From positions 140,328 through 204,327 of the forward strand of contig DJWO01000002.1 in the NCBI GenBank assembly GCA_002441005.1: a stretch of DNA of 64,000 nt, in the 5' to 3' direction. This document shows, piece by piece, positions 17,880 through 25,908 of the stretch. Made by a program: the position numbers and the translations under genes. Below the pieces are notes generated by a model that was not told the origin of the DNA, ran no database searches, and saw nothing but the letters and a program-made list of their open reading frames with translations. The DNA is from Candidatus Aminicenantes bacterium UBA6228 (lineage in GTDB: Bacteria > Acidobacteriota > Aminicenantia > Aminicenantales > Saccharicenantaceae). The stretch's first letter is position 1, and every line of letters begins with the position of its first letter.

Positions 17880-18885
17880 CGGTTTCCTTCCTTTTCAAAG
17901 CATTACTGATCATCAGTTTCCAGAAATCAGCATAATCTATCCCGGCCGCCTTCAGGGCTCGGGCGTAGCCGGCGTCAAGACTGACGTCCGGATTGGGATT
18001 CACTTCGAGAATAAACAATTCACCGCGGTCATTCATTCTCAAATCCACCCGGGCATAGTCACGGCAGCCCATGACCTTGAAAGCATTGATAACCAGAGTT
18101 TGCAACCTGGCCTCCAGCTCCGGCTCAATTTTGGCCGGGCAGACCGGCTTGGTCGTCTGATATAACAGGTGTTCTGAATACCATTTGGCCTCATAACTGC
18201 AAATGTGCGGATAACCCTCCGGCATGGTGGAAAAATCTATCTCGGAGACAGGCAGGGTTTTCGGCTCGCCATCATCCAGAATGGCCACATTAAACTCCCG
18301 GCCCTCAATAAATTCTTCAACCATCGCCGGCTGATCATAAGTTTCAATCACCCTTTTTATTTGCTCAGCCAGAGATGTCCGGTCATAGACAACAGATTCC
18401 GGATGAACCCCGAGGCTGGCATCTTCCGAGTTGGGTTTAATAATCATTGGAAAGCGCAGCTCAACAATTTCATCGGCTGAGGTGATCAACTGACTGGGGG
18501 CAACCGGCAGGTTAAAAGAGCTGAGAATAGCCTTGGCCTGATGCTTATCCTGACAGACAGCTAAAGTTCTGGCTCCATTGCCGGTAAAGGGAATATGAAG
18601 AACTTCCATGACCGCCGCCACATTTGATTCCCATTGCGGATTCCCGAAAAAGCCTTCACATAGATTAACCACCACCTGAACGTTGAGTTCCTTAATTTTC
18701 CGCAGAAAATTAAACATGCTCCGCTGAAGTGGAATCAGCGCAGCCTCGACACCCGATTGATTAAGAGTCTGACAGACGATCTCAGCCACCTTGGCCACTG
18801 AATCTTCAGAAACTTTTTCCCGGCGATAGATAAACGGCTCATGAGTGTTAAAAGCCACGCCGGCTTTCAGATTATCAGCCGCCAT
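17854..18885 (-). CDS. D-Ala-D-Ala ligase-like ATP-grasp enzyme 2
   Basis: ATP-dependent carboxylate-amine ligase of the Ddl fold. ATP-binding lysines and loop are in MIIKPNSEDASLGV; the metal-binding end is ARVDLRMNDRGELFILEVN. The canonical Ddl signature HGxxGEDG is replaced by LCEGFFGNPQWESN and the usual LPG after the last Asn reads NPD, so it is probably not the cell-wall Ddl. I start it at ATG 18885, which has GGAGGAG just upstream; a longer frame to 18915 lacks a site. It overlaps the first ATP-grasp gene by 11 bases and the GNAT gene by 26. The amino acid substrates are unknown. Confidence 0.82.
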   Translation of the reverse strand: MAADNLKAGVAFNTHEPFIYRREKVSEDSVAKVAEIVCQTLNQSGVEAALIPLQRSMFNFLRKIKELNVQVVVNLCEGFFGNPQWESNVAAVMEVLHIPFTGNGARTLAVCQDKHQAKAILSSFNLPVAPSQLITSADEIVELRFPMIIKPNSEDASLGVHPESVVYDRTSLAEQIKRVIETYDQPAMVEEFIEGREFNVAILDDGEPKTLPVSEIDFSTMPEGYPHICSYEAKWYSEHLLYQTTKPVCPAKIEPELEARLQTLVINAFKVMGCRDYARVDLRMNDRGELFILEVNPNPDVSLDAGYARALKAAGIDYADFWKLMISNALKRKETDGTANDKR

Positions 18886-19993
18886 GGTCTCCTCCGTTGC
18901 CTCCGGCCAGGCCATAGGCCTCGCTGGCCGCTACCGTCTGGAGCAAACCATAACGTTTTGAAGCCTCAAACACTACCCGGTTGATCAGCTGCTCATAACT
19001 ATAACCGGCAGTCCGGGCAGCTTTGGGCAAGCAGGAATTATCTTCAGGATTCGGCAGGATGCCCGGCAGCGGATTGATCTCAATGATATTGGGCTCGCCC
19101 TTCTCGTCCAGCCTGACATCTATTCGTGCCCAATCTCTTATCCGGAAGAGCCGGCAGGTTTTAACAACGACCTGCTTTATTTTTTTCTCGAGCTCTGGAG
19201 AGATTTCGGCCGGACAGCGGAAAATATCAAGAGGTTTATCAGGTGTGTCCCAGAGCCATTTGGCTTCATAAGAATAAATCGGCCTGGCTCCGCCGGGGAG
19301 CTGGCTGTGGTCAATTTCGACGATAGGTAAAATTTCGAGTTCCGGATAATTGCCCAGAACTCCGACCGTGAATTCCCGGCCAGTTAGAAACTTCTCCACA
19401 ATCGCTGGCTGCTGATATAGTTCAATTATCTCGCTGACTTTTTTCTTCAGTTCCTTCTGGTTAAAAACAACCGAATCATTTTTGATGCCTTTGCTCGAAC
19501 CTTCATATAAAGGCTTAACAATGGACGGATAAGTAAGATTAGAGGGGAGATCATTTTCCTTGTCGATTACCCGGAAGGCCGGCGTGGCAATTCGGTGATA
19601 AGCCATGATTTCTTTAGCCCTGGCTTTATCCAGGCAAAGGCCAAGAGTCAGAGGATCAGAACCGGTATAAGGAATATTTAAGATTTCGCAGATAGTTGGA
19701 ATATGAGATTCGCGATTCGGACCGTATAATCTTTCGGCTATATTAAAAACAAGATCCGGCTTTTCTTCGAGCAGCCTGACGTAAGCCAGTTCATCAGCTT
19801 CAATCGGGATTACCTGGTGATATCTTTCGAGCGCTTGCTCGATGGCTTTGATCGTCTCATCGCTGTCACCTTCAGCCAGCAAATCAGGTGGAGGTTCTTC
19901 GCCCTCGTCCATCTTTTCGTCAAAAAGGCAGGAAGCGAGTGTCCGGGCCAGGCCCTGTTTCGAACTGAAGAGCAATGCAAGTTTCATTTTCAT
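18875..19993 (-). CDS. D-Ala-D-Ala ligase-like ATP-grasp enzyme 1
   Basis: Paralogue of the next gene and first of the four-gene unit. The ATP-grasp core shows SIVKPLYEGSSKGI, IVEKFLTGREFTV and ARIDVRLDEKGEPNIIEIN followed by PLPG. The N-terminal part keeps PYTGSDPLTLGLCLDK but lacks the HGxxGEDG loop of true Ddl. The frame is open further upstream to 20026, but that would translate across the promoter; ATG 19993 (MKMKLALLF) or ATG 19987 is the likely start. No Shine-Dalgarno sequence precedes either ATG, and the -10 box lies almost against them. Confidence 0.82.
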   Translation of the reverse strand: MKMKLALLFSSKQGLARTLASCLFDEKMDEGEEPPPDLLAEGDSDETIKAIEQALERYHQVIPIEADELAYVRLLEEKPDLVFNIAERLYGPNRESHIPTICEILNIPYTGSDPLTLGLCLDKARAKEIMAYHRIATPAFRVIDKENDLPSNLTYPSIVKPLYEGSSKGIKNDSVVFNQKELKKKVSEIIELYQQPAIVEKFLTGREFTVGVLGNYPELEILPIVEIDHSQLPGGARPIYSYEAKWLWDTPDKPLDIFRCPAEISPELEKKIKQVVVKTCRLFRIRDWARIDVRLDEKGEPNIIEINPLPGILPNPEDNSCLPKAARTAGYSYEQLINRVVFEASKRYGLLQTVAASEAYGLAGGNGGDHGG

Positions 19994-20026
19994 TTGTATA
20001 TATACAACAATTTTTAGTGATGTCAA
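19994..20026 (-). promoter_or_regulatory. Promoter with palindromic operator for the ATP-grasp/GNAT/kamA unit
   Basis: On the minus strand TTGACA (20026-20021) is followed by TATATA at 20004-19999 (spacer 16) or 20002-19997 (spacer 18). The -10 region is embedded in a perfect 14-base palindrome TTGTATATATACAA (20007-19994) that touches the ATG at 19993. The predicted RNA start falls at or next to the start codon, so the mRNA looks leaderless, and a dimeric repressor on the palindrome would block it. The regulator is not identified. Confidence 0.62.
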
Positions 20027-20079
20027 TAGTTTTTTTCATATTTATATACTTTTTTTTGTATTATTTTGGTCAAAAGGCA

Positions 20080-20694
20080 CTATTGGTGGTGTCTTACGAT
20101 TTCTTTGACCCTCATCAGCTGAACTTGATAGGACCGTTCTATTTCTTCCAGCCGGGAAGAAATAGCCTGAATTGTTTCTTTAATATTCGGGATTAAAATA
20201 TATTCAAGGGCATTGACTCTTCTTCTCGTTACTTCAATCTCGGCCGTCAACAGCTCAAGTTTTTTCCAGAGGCTGGCGTATTCTAAGAGCTTTGGCCAGA
20301 GCTGTTTAAAATGCTTCAGAGCTACCTCGAGTTCTCCATCGGTCCGGATAAAATCATAATCGCCAGCTTGAAACAGACTGGTTTCAAATTCCGGAACAAC
20401 TAAATTAAGCATCCTTCCAGTTTTAACCTCAAGCTGGAGTTGACCGCTCTTCACCAAATCCGGCAGTTCAGCCTGAGCCTGGGTTGCCCGGACCAGAGCC
20501 AATGACCTGGTAATAATTTTGAATTCCCCGTCAACTTCTTCTTTTATCCGGTTGAACTGTCGGGCAGCTTCCAGAAAATTCCGCATCAGCTCTTCCAGTT
20601 TATCCTTAAGAAGTTTATGCCCTCTTTCGGCCAGAGTCAGGCGCCGTCTGAGCCTCATCAGCTCCATCCGGTTAGGGTTAACTTTAAGCTTCAT
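20080..20694 (-). CDS. ntpD: V-type ATPase subunit D
   Basis: Central stalk subunit that turns inside the A3B3 head. The 204-residue, highly helical protein begins KLKVNPNRMELMRLRRRLTLAERGHKLLKDKLEEL, the family hallmark, and ends with a long C-terminal helix (RVNALEYILIPNIKETIQAI). It is the last gene of the ATPase operon, 25 bases after ntpB. Confidence 0.95.
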   Translation of the reverse strand: MKLKVNPNRMELMRLRRRLTLAERGHKLLKDKLEELMRNFLEAARQFNRIKEEVDGEFKIITRSLALVRATQAQAELPDLVKSGQLQLEVKTGRMLNLVVPEFETSLFQAGDYDFIRTDGELEVALKHFKQLWPKLLEYASLWKKLELLTAEIEVTRRRVNALEYILIPNIKETIQAISSRLEEIERSYQVQLMRVKEIVRHHQ

Positions 20695-20719
20695 CTAAAA
20701 CTCCAGCTGGACCCCCATC

Positions 20720-22090
20720 TTAACTCCGGTAATATTTCTCAAGATATTCCGGTCTGATTCTTTTCAGCTCTTTTTCCGGCAGGAGGCGAAGCAGCTTCCA
20801 GCCGATATCAATAGTCTCAGTAATGCCTCTGGCTTCCAGCTCTCCCTGGCGGACAAATTCATTTTCAAAACGGTCAGCGAATGTGAGGTAGAGCTGATCG
20901 AGATCGCTCAGGGCAGCTTCACCCAGAATGAGAGCCAGCTCACGGGCTTCTTTTCCCCGGGCATAGCAGGCAAAGAGCTGGTTTAAAACATCGGCATGGT
21001 CTTCTCTCGTCTTATCAGCGCCAATACCTTTATCCTTAAGCCTGGACAGTGATGGCAGGACATCAATCGGGGGATAGATGCCGCGGCGGTGAAGCTCGCG
21101 GCTCAGAATGATCTGACCTTCAGTGATGTAACCGGTCAGGTCAGGAATCGGATGAGTCTTATCATCATCGGGCATGGTTAAAATCGGAATCATGGTTATT
21201 GAGCCTTTTTTCCCTTTGATGCGGCCAGCCCGTTCATACATGGTGGCCAGGTCGGTGTAAAGATAACCGGGATAACCGCGGCGGCCAGGGATTTCTTTCC
21301 GGGCGGCTGAGATTTCCCGCAGGGCTTCAGCATAAAAAGTCATATCGACCAGAATAACCAGGACGTGCATATCAAGGTCAAAAGCTAAATATTCGGCACA
21401 GGTCAGAGCCAGACGCGGGGTGGCAATTCTTTCAATGGCCGGTTCATTGGCCAGATTGAGAAAGAGGACGGCTCTCTCCAGAGCACCTGTCCGGCGGAAA
21501 TCTTCGATGAAGAAGTTAGCTTCTTCAAAGGTGATGCCCGTAGCGGCAAAGACTACCGCAAATTTTTCTTCCCGGCCGAGAACCTTAGCCTGCCGGGCGA
21601 TTTGAGCGGCAATCTGAGGATGAGGCAAACCGCTGCCAGAAAAGATGGGCAGCTTCTGACCGCGGACTAAGGGATTCATTCCGTCAATAGCTGAAATACC
21701 GGTCTGAATAAACTCCGAAGGATAATCGCGGGCCTGAGGATTAATCGGACTGCCATTGATATCCAGCATCTGGCGGGCGATGATCCGCGGGCCGCCATCA
21801 CGCGGCTCACCCGAACCATCAAAGACCCGGCCAATGATTTCTTCCGAAACAGGGAGTTCCTGCGACCGGCCGAGAAACCTGACCCGGGAACGGTTGACAT
21901 CCAGCCCGACCGTCCCTTCAAAAACCTGAACGATGGCCTGGTTGGTCGAAATGTCGAGGACCGTCCCTCGCCGGCGGTGGCCGGAAGCATCTTCAATTTC
22001 GACCAGTTCATTGTATTTGACGTCGGAGATTTTTTCGACGATTATCAGCGGCCCGACAATATTGGAAACTGTTAAATATTCTTTCGCCAT
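20720..22090 (-). CDS. ntpB: V-type ATPase subunit B (regulatory nucleotide-binding)
   Basis: Non-catalytic head subunit. The 456-residue protein has the beta-barrel start EYLTVSNIVGPLIIVEK, the degenerate P-loop region GQKLPIFSGSGLPHPQIAAQ (no Walker lysine, as expected for B), and GYPGYLYTDLATMYERAGR. It begins five bases after the ntpA stop. Confidence 0.96.
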   Translation of the reverse strand: MAKEYLTVSNIVGPLIIVEKISDVKYNELVEIEDASGHRRRGTVLDISTNQAIVQVFEGTVGLDVNRSRVRFLGRSQELPVSEEIIGRVFDGSGEPRDGGPRIIARQMLDINGSPINPQARDYPSEFIQTGISAIDGMNPLVRGQKLPIFSGSGLPHPQIAAQIARQAKVLGREEKFAVVFAATGITFEEANFFIEDFRRTGALERAVLFLNLANEPAIERIATPRLALTCAEYLAFDLDMHVLVILVDMTFYAEALREISAARKEIPGRRGYPGYLYTDLATMYERAGRIKGKKGSITMIPILTMPDDDKTHPIPDLTGYITEGQIILSRELHRRGIYPPIDVLPSLSRLKDKGIGADKTREDHADVLNQLFACYARGKEARELALILGEAALSDLDQLYLTFADRFENEFVRQGELEARGITETIDIGWKLLRLLPEKELKRIRPEYLEKYYRS

Positions 22091-22095
22091 GATTT

Positions 22096-23853
22096 CTAAC
22101 CTCGACTGGAAAGTTCCTGGAATGAAGCGTCGATTTGCTTTTGTACTTCCAGCAGAGCCTGCTCACCCTGCTCAAAGTATTTCATCCTGGCCAGTTGCTC
22201 GCGGACATCAAGAGAAACGATCGCTTTAAAATCCAGACCTTCATCCAGGGCCTGATTGGCTTTCTGATGAAAATAAAGAATGTTGCGCAGCATCAGATAT
22301 TGCTGGCGCAGGGGAGTATAAGTATCCTGAGGATGATAGGCGTTCTGATGGAGAAAATCCTCGCGGATGGAGCGGGCCGTCTCCAGGACCAGCCGGTCTT
22401 TAAAAGATAGTGATTCCACCCCGATTAAGCGGGCTATTTCCTGGAGTTCTGATTCCATCTCCAGGAGTTTTAAAGCTTCCTGGCTGAGATCGGTAAAATC
22501 TTCAGCCACTTTTTCGGCCATATATTTTTTGAGCGAATCCCGATAGAGCGAATAGCTCTGTAGCCAGTTGATGGCCGGGAAATGACGCATATTGGCCAGC
22601 TGGTCATCGAGAGCCCAGAAAACTTTAACCACCTTGAGTGTGGCCTGAACGACCGGATCGGATAAATCACCGCCAGGCGGGCTGACGGCGCCAATGACGC
22701 TCAGGGTTCCTGCCCGCTGCTCAGAACCGAGGCAAACCACCTTGCCGGCCCGTTCATAGAATTCAGCTAAGCGGCTGGCCAGATAAGCCGGATAACCTTC
22801 ATCTCCTGGCATTTCCTCCATCCGGCCGCCAATTTCCCGGAGGGCTTCAGCCCAGCGGGAAGAGGAATCGGCCATCAGAGCAACCGAATAGCCCATGTCC
22901 CGGAAATACTCAGCAATCGTTATGCCGGTATAAATCGAAGCTTCCCGGGCCGCCACCGGCATATTAGAAGTATTGGCAATGATAATTGTTCTCTCCAGCA
23001 ATGGCCGGCCGGTGGATGGATCTTTGAGCTCTGGAAAACTTAACAGCAGGTCAGCCACCTCATTCCCGCGTTCGCCGCAGGCCACATAGACAATAATCTG
23101 GGCATCTGACCATTTAGCCAACTGATGCTGAACGACAGTCTTCCCGCTGCCAAAAGGACCGGGAACACAGGCTGTACCGCCCTTAGCTAAAGGAAAAAGG
23201 GTATCCAGAATCCGCTGACCGGTAACCAGCGGTTCAACCGGCATGGTTCTCTCTTTAACCGGCCGCTGCCTTCTAACCGGCCAGACCTGATGCAGGCTGA
23301 GCCCGGCAACCGCCCCGGCCTGAGTTTTTACCCGGCAAACAATCTCGTCCACACTAAACTCGCCGGCTTTAATTTCTGTTATTTCACCCTCGACGGTGGG
23401 AGGAACCAGAATCCGGTGCTCGATGAGCGGGCTTTCTTGAACGTAGCCGATGATATCGCCCCTGACCACCTGGTCCCCTTTTTTCAGGAGAGGGACAAAA
23501 CTCCATTTCTTGTTTCTGGCCAGAGCTGGCCTGGAAATCCCGCGCGGAACAAAGTCACCGTATTCGTCGCGAATGACATTGAGCGGCCTTTGAATGCCGT
23601 CATAGATAGAGCCAAGCAAGCCGGGCCCAAGCTCAACCGATAATGGCTGCTCGGTTAAAGTTACCGGCTCGCCAGGGCCGACACCGGTCGTATCTTCATA
23701 GACCTGAATATAGGCGAGATCATTATTCAGTTCAATTATTTCCCCGACCAGTCCCAGCTGGCCGACTCTGACCATATCATACATTTTGGCTCCAAGACAG
23801 TCTGAAGCCACGACCAGGGGGCCAGCTACCCTGATTATCTTACCCTGTTTCAT
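22096..23853 (-). CDS. ntpA: V-type ATPase subunit A (catalytic)
   Basis: Catalytic ATP-binding head subunit. Walker A is GPFGSGKTVVQHQLAKW, followed by YVACGERGNE with the catalytic Glu and SVALMADSSSRWAEALRE. The bulge domain typical of A subunits is present before the P-loop (residues about 120-190). I start it at ATG 23853 (MKQGKIIRVAGPL), which has AAAGGA eight bases upstream; an in-frame start at 23880 would add nine residues inside the subunit F gene. Length 585 residues is normal. Confidence 0.97.
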   Translation of the reverse strand: MKQGKIIRVAGPLVVASDCLGAKMYDMVRVGQLGLVGEIIELNNDLAYIQVYEDTTGVGPGEPVTLTEQPLSVELGPGLLGSIYDGIQRPLNVIRDEYGDFVPRGISRPALARNKKWSFVPLLKKGDQVVRGDIIGYVQESPLIEHRILVPPTVEGEITEIKAGEFSVDEIVCRVKTQAGAVAGLSLHQVWPVRRQRPVKERTMPVEPLVTGQRILDTLFPLAKGGTACVPGPFGSGKTVVQHQLAKWSDAQIIVYVACGERGNEVADLLLSFPELKDPSTGRPLLERTIIIANTSNMPVAAREASIYTGITIAEYFRDMGYSVALMADSSSRWAEALREIGGRMEEMPGDEGYPAYLASRLAEFYERAGKVVCLGSEQRAGTLSVIGAVSPPGGDLSDPVVQATLKVVKVFWALDDQLANMRHFPAINWLQSYSLYRDSLKKYMAEKVAEDFTDLSQEALKLLEMESELQEIARLIGVESLSFKDRLVLETARSIREDFLHQNAYHPQDTYTPLRQQYLMLRNILYFHQKANQALDEGLDFKAIVSLDVREQLARMKYFEQGEQALLEVQKQIDASFQELSSRG

Positions 23854-23854
23854 G

Positions 23855-24187
23855 TTAAGTCCTTTCTCTGAAGAGTGCATCTGAACCGGTTGCTCGAATC
23901 GAAAGCTCTCTCATGGCTTTAGCCACAGATTCGGAAGCTCCCCGATAATCAGAAAAACCCAGACAAACCGGTAGAAATTTATGGCTGATAGCTGCCAGGT
24001 CAGCTTTCAGGGCTTCAAGCCAGGTTGTCTGTATCAAGCACAGGCTGTACTTTTCCTCAACTACCTGGTCGAGCATTTTTCTGGCTTCTTCCAGGTTGGC
24101 TGGAGAATAGACGGCCAGGCCAAAAAGGCGGAAGAGTTGACAGAGCTCGGCCTCTCCGATTACGGCCATCTGCCCTGATTTAGACAT
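23855..24187 (-). CDS. V-type ATPase subunit F
   Basis: Small central stalk subunit (110 residues) with the Rossmann-like start MAVIGEAELCQLFRLFGL and the middle strand YSLCLIQTTW usual for AtpF/Vma7 proteins. It overlaps the ntpC stop by eight bases and ends one base before ntpA, exactly its usual place in V/A-ATPase operons. Confidence 0.88.
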   Translation of the reverse strand: MSKSGQMAVIGEAELCQLFRLFGLAVYSPANLEEARKMLDQVVEEKYSLCLIQTTWLEALKADLAAISHKFLPVCLGFSDYRGASESVAKAMRELSIRATGSDALFRERT

Positions 24188-24968
24188 AGGTCTGACTTAT
24201 CCTTTCTTTTAATAGAAGAACTGGAATATTCAACATCCGGCCAAGAACGACCAGCCGGATAAGTTTCAGCTCTTGCCTCCGGGCTAACCCGTAGGCAAAA
24301 AGCGGCTCCGGTCCAAAAGTGACTTTTTTAGCCGACTGAAGATAATCCATAACCAGGTTCTCGCTCTCCCGCTCGAAAACGGCCAGGCTCTCCTGGGTCA
24401 GCAAAAAGTTCAGCCCTTCCCGCCAGAGCCGTTCATAGGAGGTTGTTTTTAAAAACTGGGCAAAACCTTCCAGATTAGAATTATAATTATCAATAAAACT
24501 TTTCTTCTCCAGCCGTCCGCCCGGGATAAATTTTTCCTCAAACTGACTGACTGCCCGTTCACCGTAGCGGCAGCGAAGGTAAATTTTAAGATTGGCTAAG
24601 TCAATCTTCAGCCGGAAAAAATCAAGGAAAAACGGCTGTTCCAGAAGCTGAAGAGAGCCGGCAGTTTTAGCCACTTCTTCTGCCTCCTGGTAAAAACCGT
24701 AGAGATTTTTATCCAGAAAAAGTTCCTTCAGGATGAGATCGAGAGCGGACTGCTCCAAATTAAGGAAAGTCTCCAGCCCGGCTGAGGTGGTTACCTCCCG
24801 CAGCCGGTCAGTTGATTTCCCGGCCTCAGAAATTAATTCAACTGCCCGTTTAAAATCAGGCGCTTCGGCTGCTTCTCTAAAAATTCGGGCAGGAATCAGG
24901 TAGTTCTCAAGGGCTTTGACTCGCCCGACGGCGAAAGCATAATCTAAAGGAGAAATTTTAGCCGCCAT
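24180..24968 (-). CDS. ntpC: V-type ATPase subunit C/d
   Basis: Socket protein between the membrane ring and the central stalk. The 262-residue protein begins SPLDYAFAVGRVKALENYLI, a start typical of the family, and is helical throughout. It is shorter than many homologues (about 320-350), so one of the three repeated bundles may be trimmed. It follows ntpE by one base. Confidence 0.85.
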   Translation of the reverse strand: MAAKISPLDYAFAVGRVKALENYLIPARIFREAAEAPDFKRAVELISEAGKSTDRLREVTTSAGLETFLNLEQSALDLILKELFLDKNLYGFYQEAEEVAKTAGSLQLLEQPFFLDFFRLKIDLANLKIYLRCRYGERAVSQFEEKFIPGGRLEKKSFIDNYNSNLEGFAQFLKTTSYERLWREGLNFLLTQESLAVFERESENLVMDYLQSAKKVTFGPEPLFAYGLARRQELKLIRLVVLGRMLNIPVLLLKERISQTYV

Positions 24969-24969
24969 G

Positions 24970-25386
24970 TCAGATCTTAAGCCAGGCCAGGATATCGTTT
25001 TCGATCTCGGGTCCCAACTCAGCTAAAAGCCGGTCAGCTTCGAGTGTTTCTTCCACTATTCCTTCTCTTGTAACAATTTCTTTTTTTAGCCTCAACTTCT
25101 TTAGTTCTTCGTTCTTCAAAGCTTCGGTCAGCACCCGGGAAATCAACTCCCTTCTGGTTTTAAGAAGCTCCATTCTTCTCTGCAATTGGACCTGGGTCAG
25201 AATCCGGCTGGCCTCCAGACTGGCTTCCGTTTCAGCCTGCTTGATGATGGACTCAGCTTGAGCCCGGGCTTTTTCCTCAGCTTCTCTTCTCAGGCTGTCG
25301 GCTTTTTTTCTGACTTCAGCCAGAATAGCCTCCACTTCCTGTCCGGCTTCCTGCTCAATTTTTTCCAGAATTTTCTCAAGGCTCAT
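24970..25386 (-). CDS. ntpE: V-type ATPase subunit E-like peripheral stalk protein
   Basis: Peripheral stalk coiled coil, 138 residues, rich in Ala, Glu, Lys and Arg (EVRKKADSLRREAEEKARAQ) with an LLKTRRELISRVLTEAL segment typical of E subunits. It is shorter than most (about 190-200), with a reduced C-terminal globular part. Function rests on position between the ring gene and ntpC as much as on sequence. Confidence 0.8.
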   Translation of the reverse strand: MSLEKILEKIEQEAGQEVEAILAEVRKKADSLRREAEEKARAQAESIIKQAETEASLEASRILTQVQLQRRMELLKTRRELISRVLTEALKNEELKKLRLKKEIVTREGIVEETLEADRLLAELGPEIENDILAWLKI

Positions 25387-25401
25387 TTGTTACCCTGAAA
25401 A

Positions 25402-25875
25402 TTAAAGTTTAATCCCGTTGAGTAAAAGGACGGTGGCCAGCAGCCCAAGCACAGCATAGGTTTCAACCAGGGCAGCCATGACGAGTGGCTTGGTCATATC
25501 TTTGGGTTGTTTCGCTACCATATAGATACCTGAGGCGCAAACCTTACCCTGGTGAATGCCCGAAACCAGGCCAGCAAAAGCTACCGGAAAACAGGCAAAC
25601 ATAATTTGTAGTCCCTGTTGAACAGTTGGTTCAGCTACCTGCCCACCAAGAAGACCCAGCTTCAAGATGACCAGAAACCCGCTTAAAAAGCCATAAATTC
25701 CCTGCGTGCCTGCCAGAGCACCCAGAGGAAGGATAATACCGAATTTTGACGGATCTTCAGTCATTACGCCTGAAGCAGCCTGTCCGGCAATACCAATACC
25801 GATAGCTGAGCCAATACCGGCAACAAAAACAGCCAGTGCGGCTCCTAAAATAGCCAGTGTCAATCCTAAGGACAT
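25402..25875 (-). CDS. ntpK: V-type ATPase membrane ring subunit K/c
   Basis: Ion-carrying rotor subunit with four membrane helices from a duplicated hairpin (157 residues). The conserved carboxylate is Glu138 in LVETYAVLGLL. Residues corresponding to the sodium ligands of Enterococcus hirae NtpK (Leu61, Thr64, Gln65, Gln110, Glu139) are all present as Leu54, Thr57, Gln58, Gln109 and Glu138 (motifs LAGTQG, IHQGK, VETY). This predicts Na+ rather than H+ coupling; only measurement can prove it. Only the second hairpin carries the ion carboxylate. Confidence 0.94.
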   Translation of the reverse strand: MSLGLTLAILGAALAVFVAGIGSAIGIGIAGQAASGVMTEDPSKFGIILPLGALAGTQGIYGFLSGFLVILKLGLLGGQVAEPTVQQGLQIMFACFPVAFAGLVSGIHQGKVCASGIYMVAKQPKDMTKPLVMAALVETYAVLGLLATVLLLNGIKL

Positions 25876-25908
25876 ATTTACCTCCTACTGGAGTCAGCGA
25901 TTATTTTA

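Noticed and set aside
19994..20026. Longer N-terminus (MTSLKIVVYIQ) for the first ATP-grasp ligase
   Set aside because: These codons coincide with the -35, palindrome and -10 sequences and are unlike the family start.
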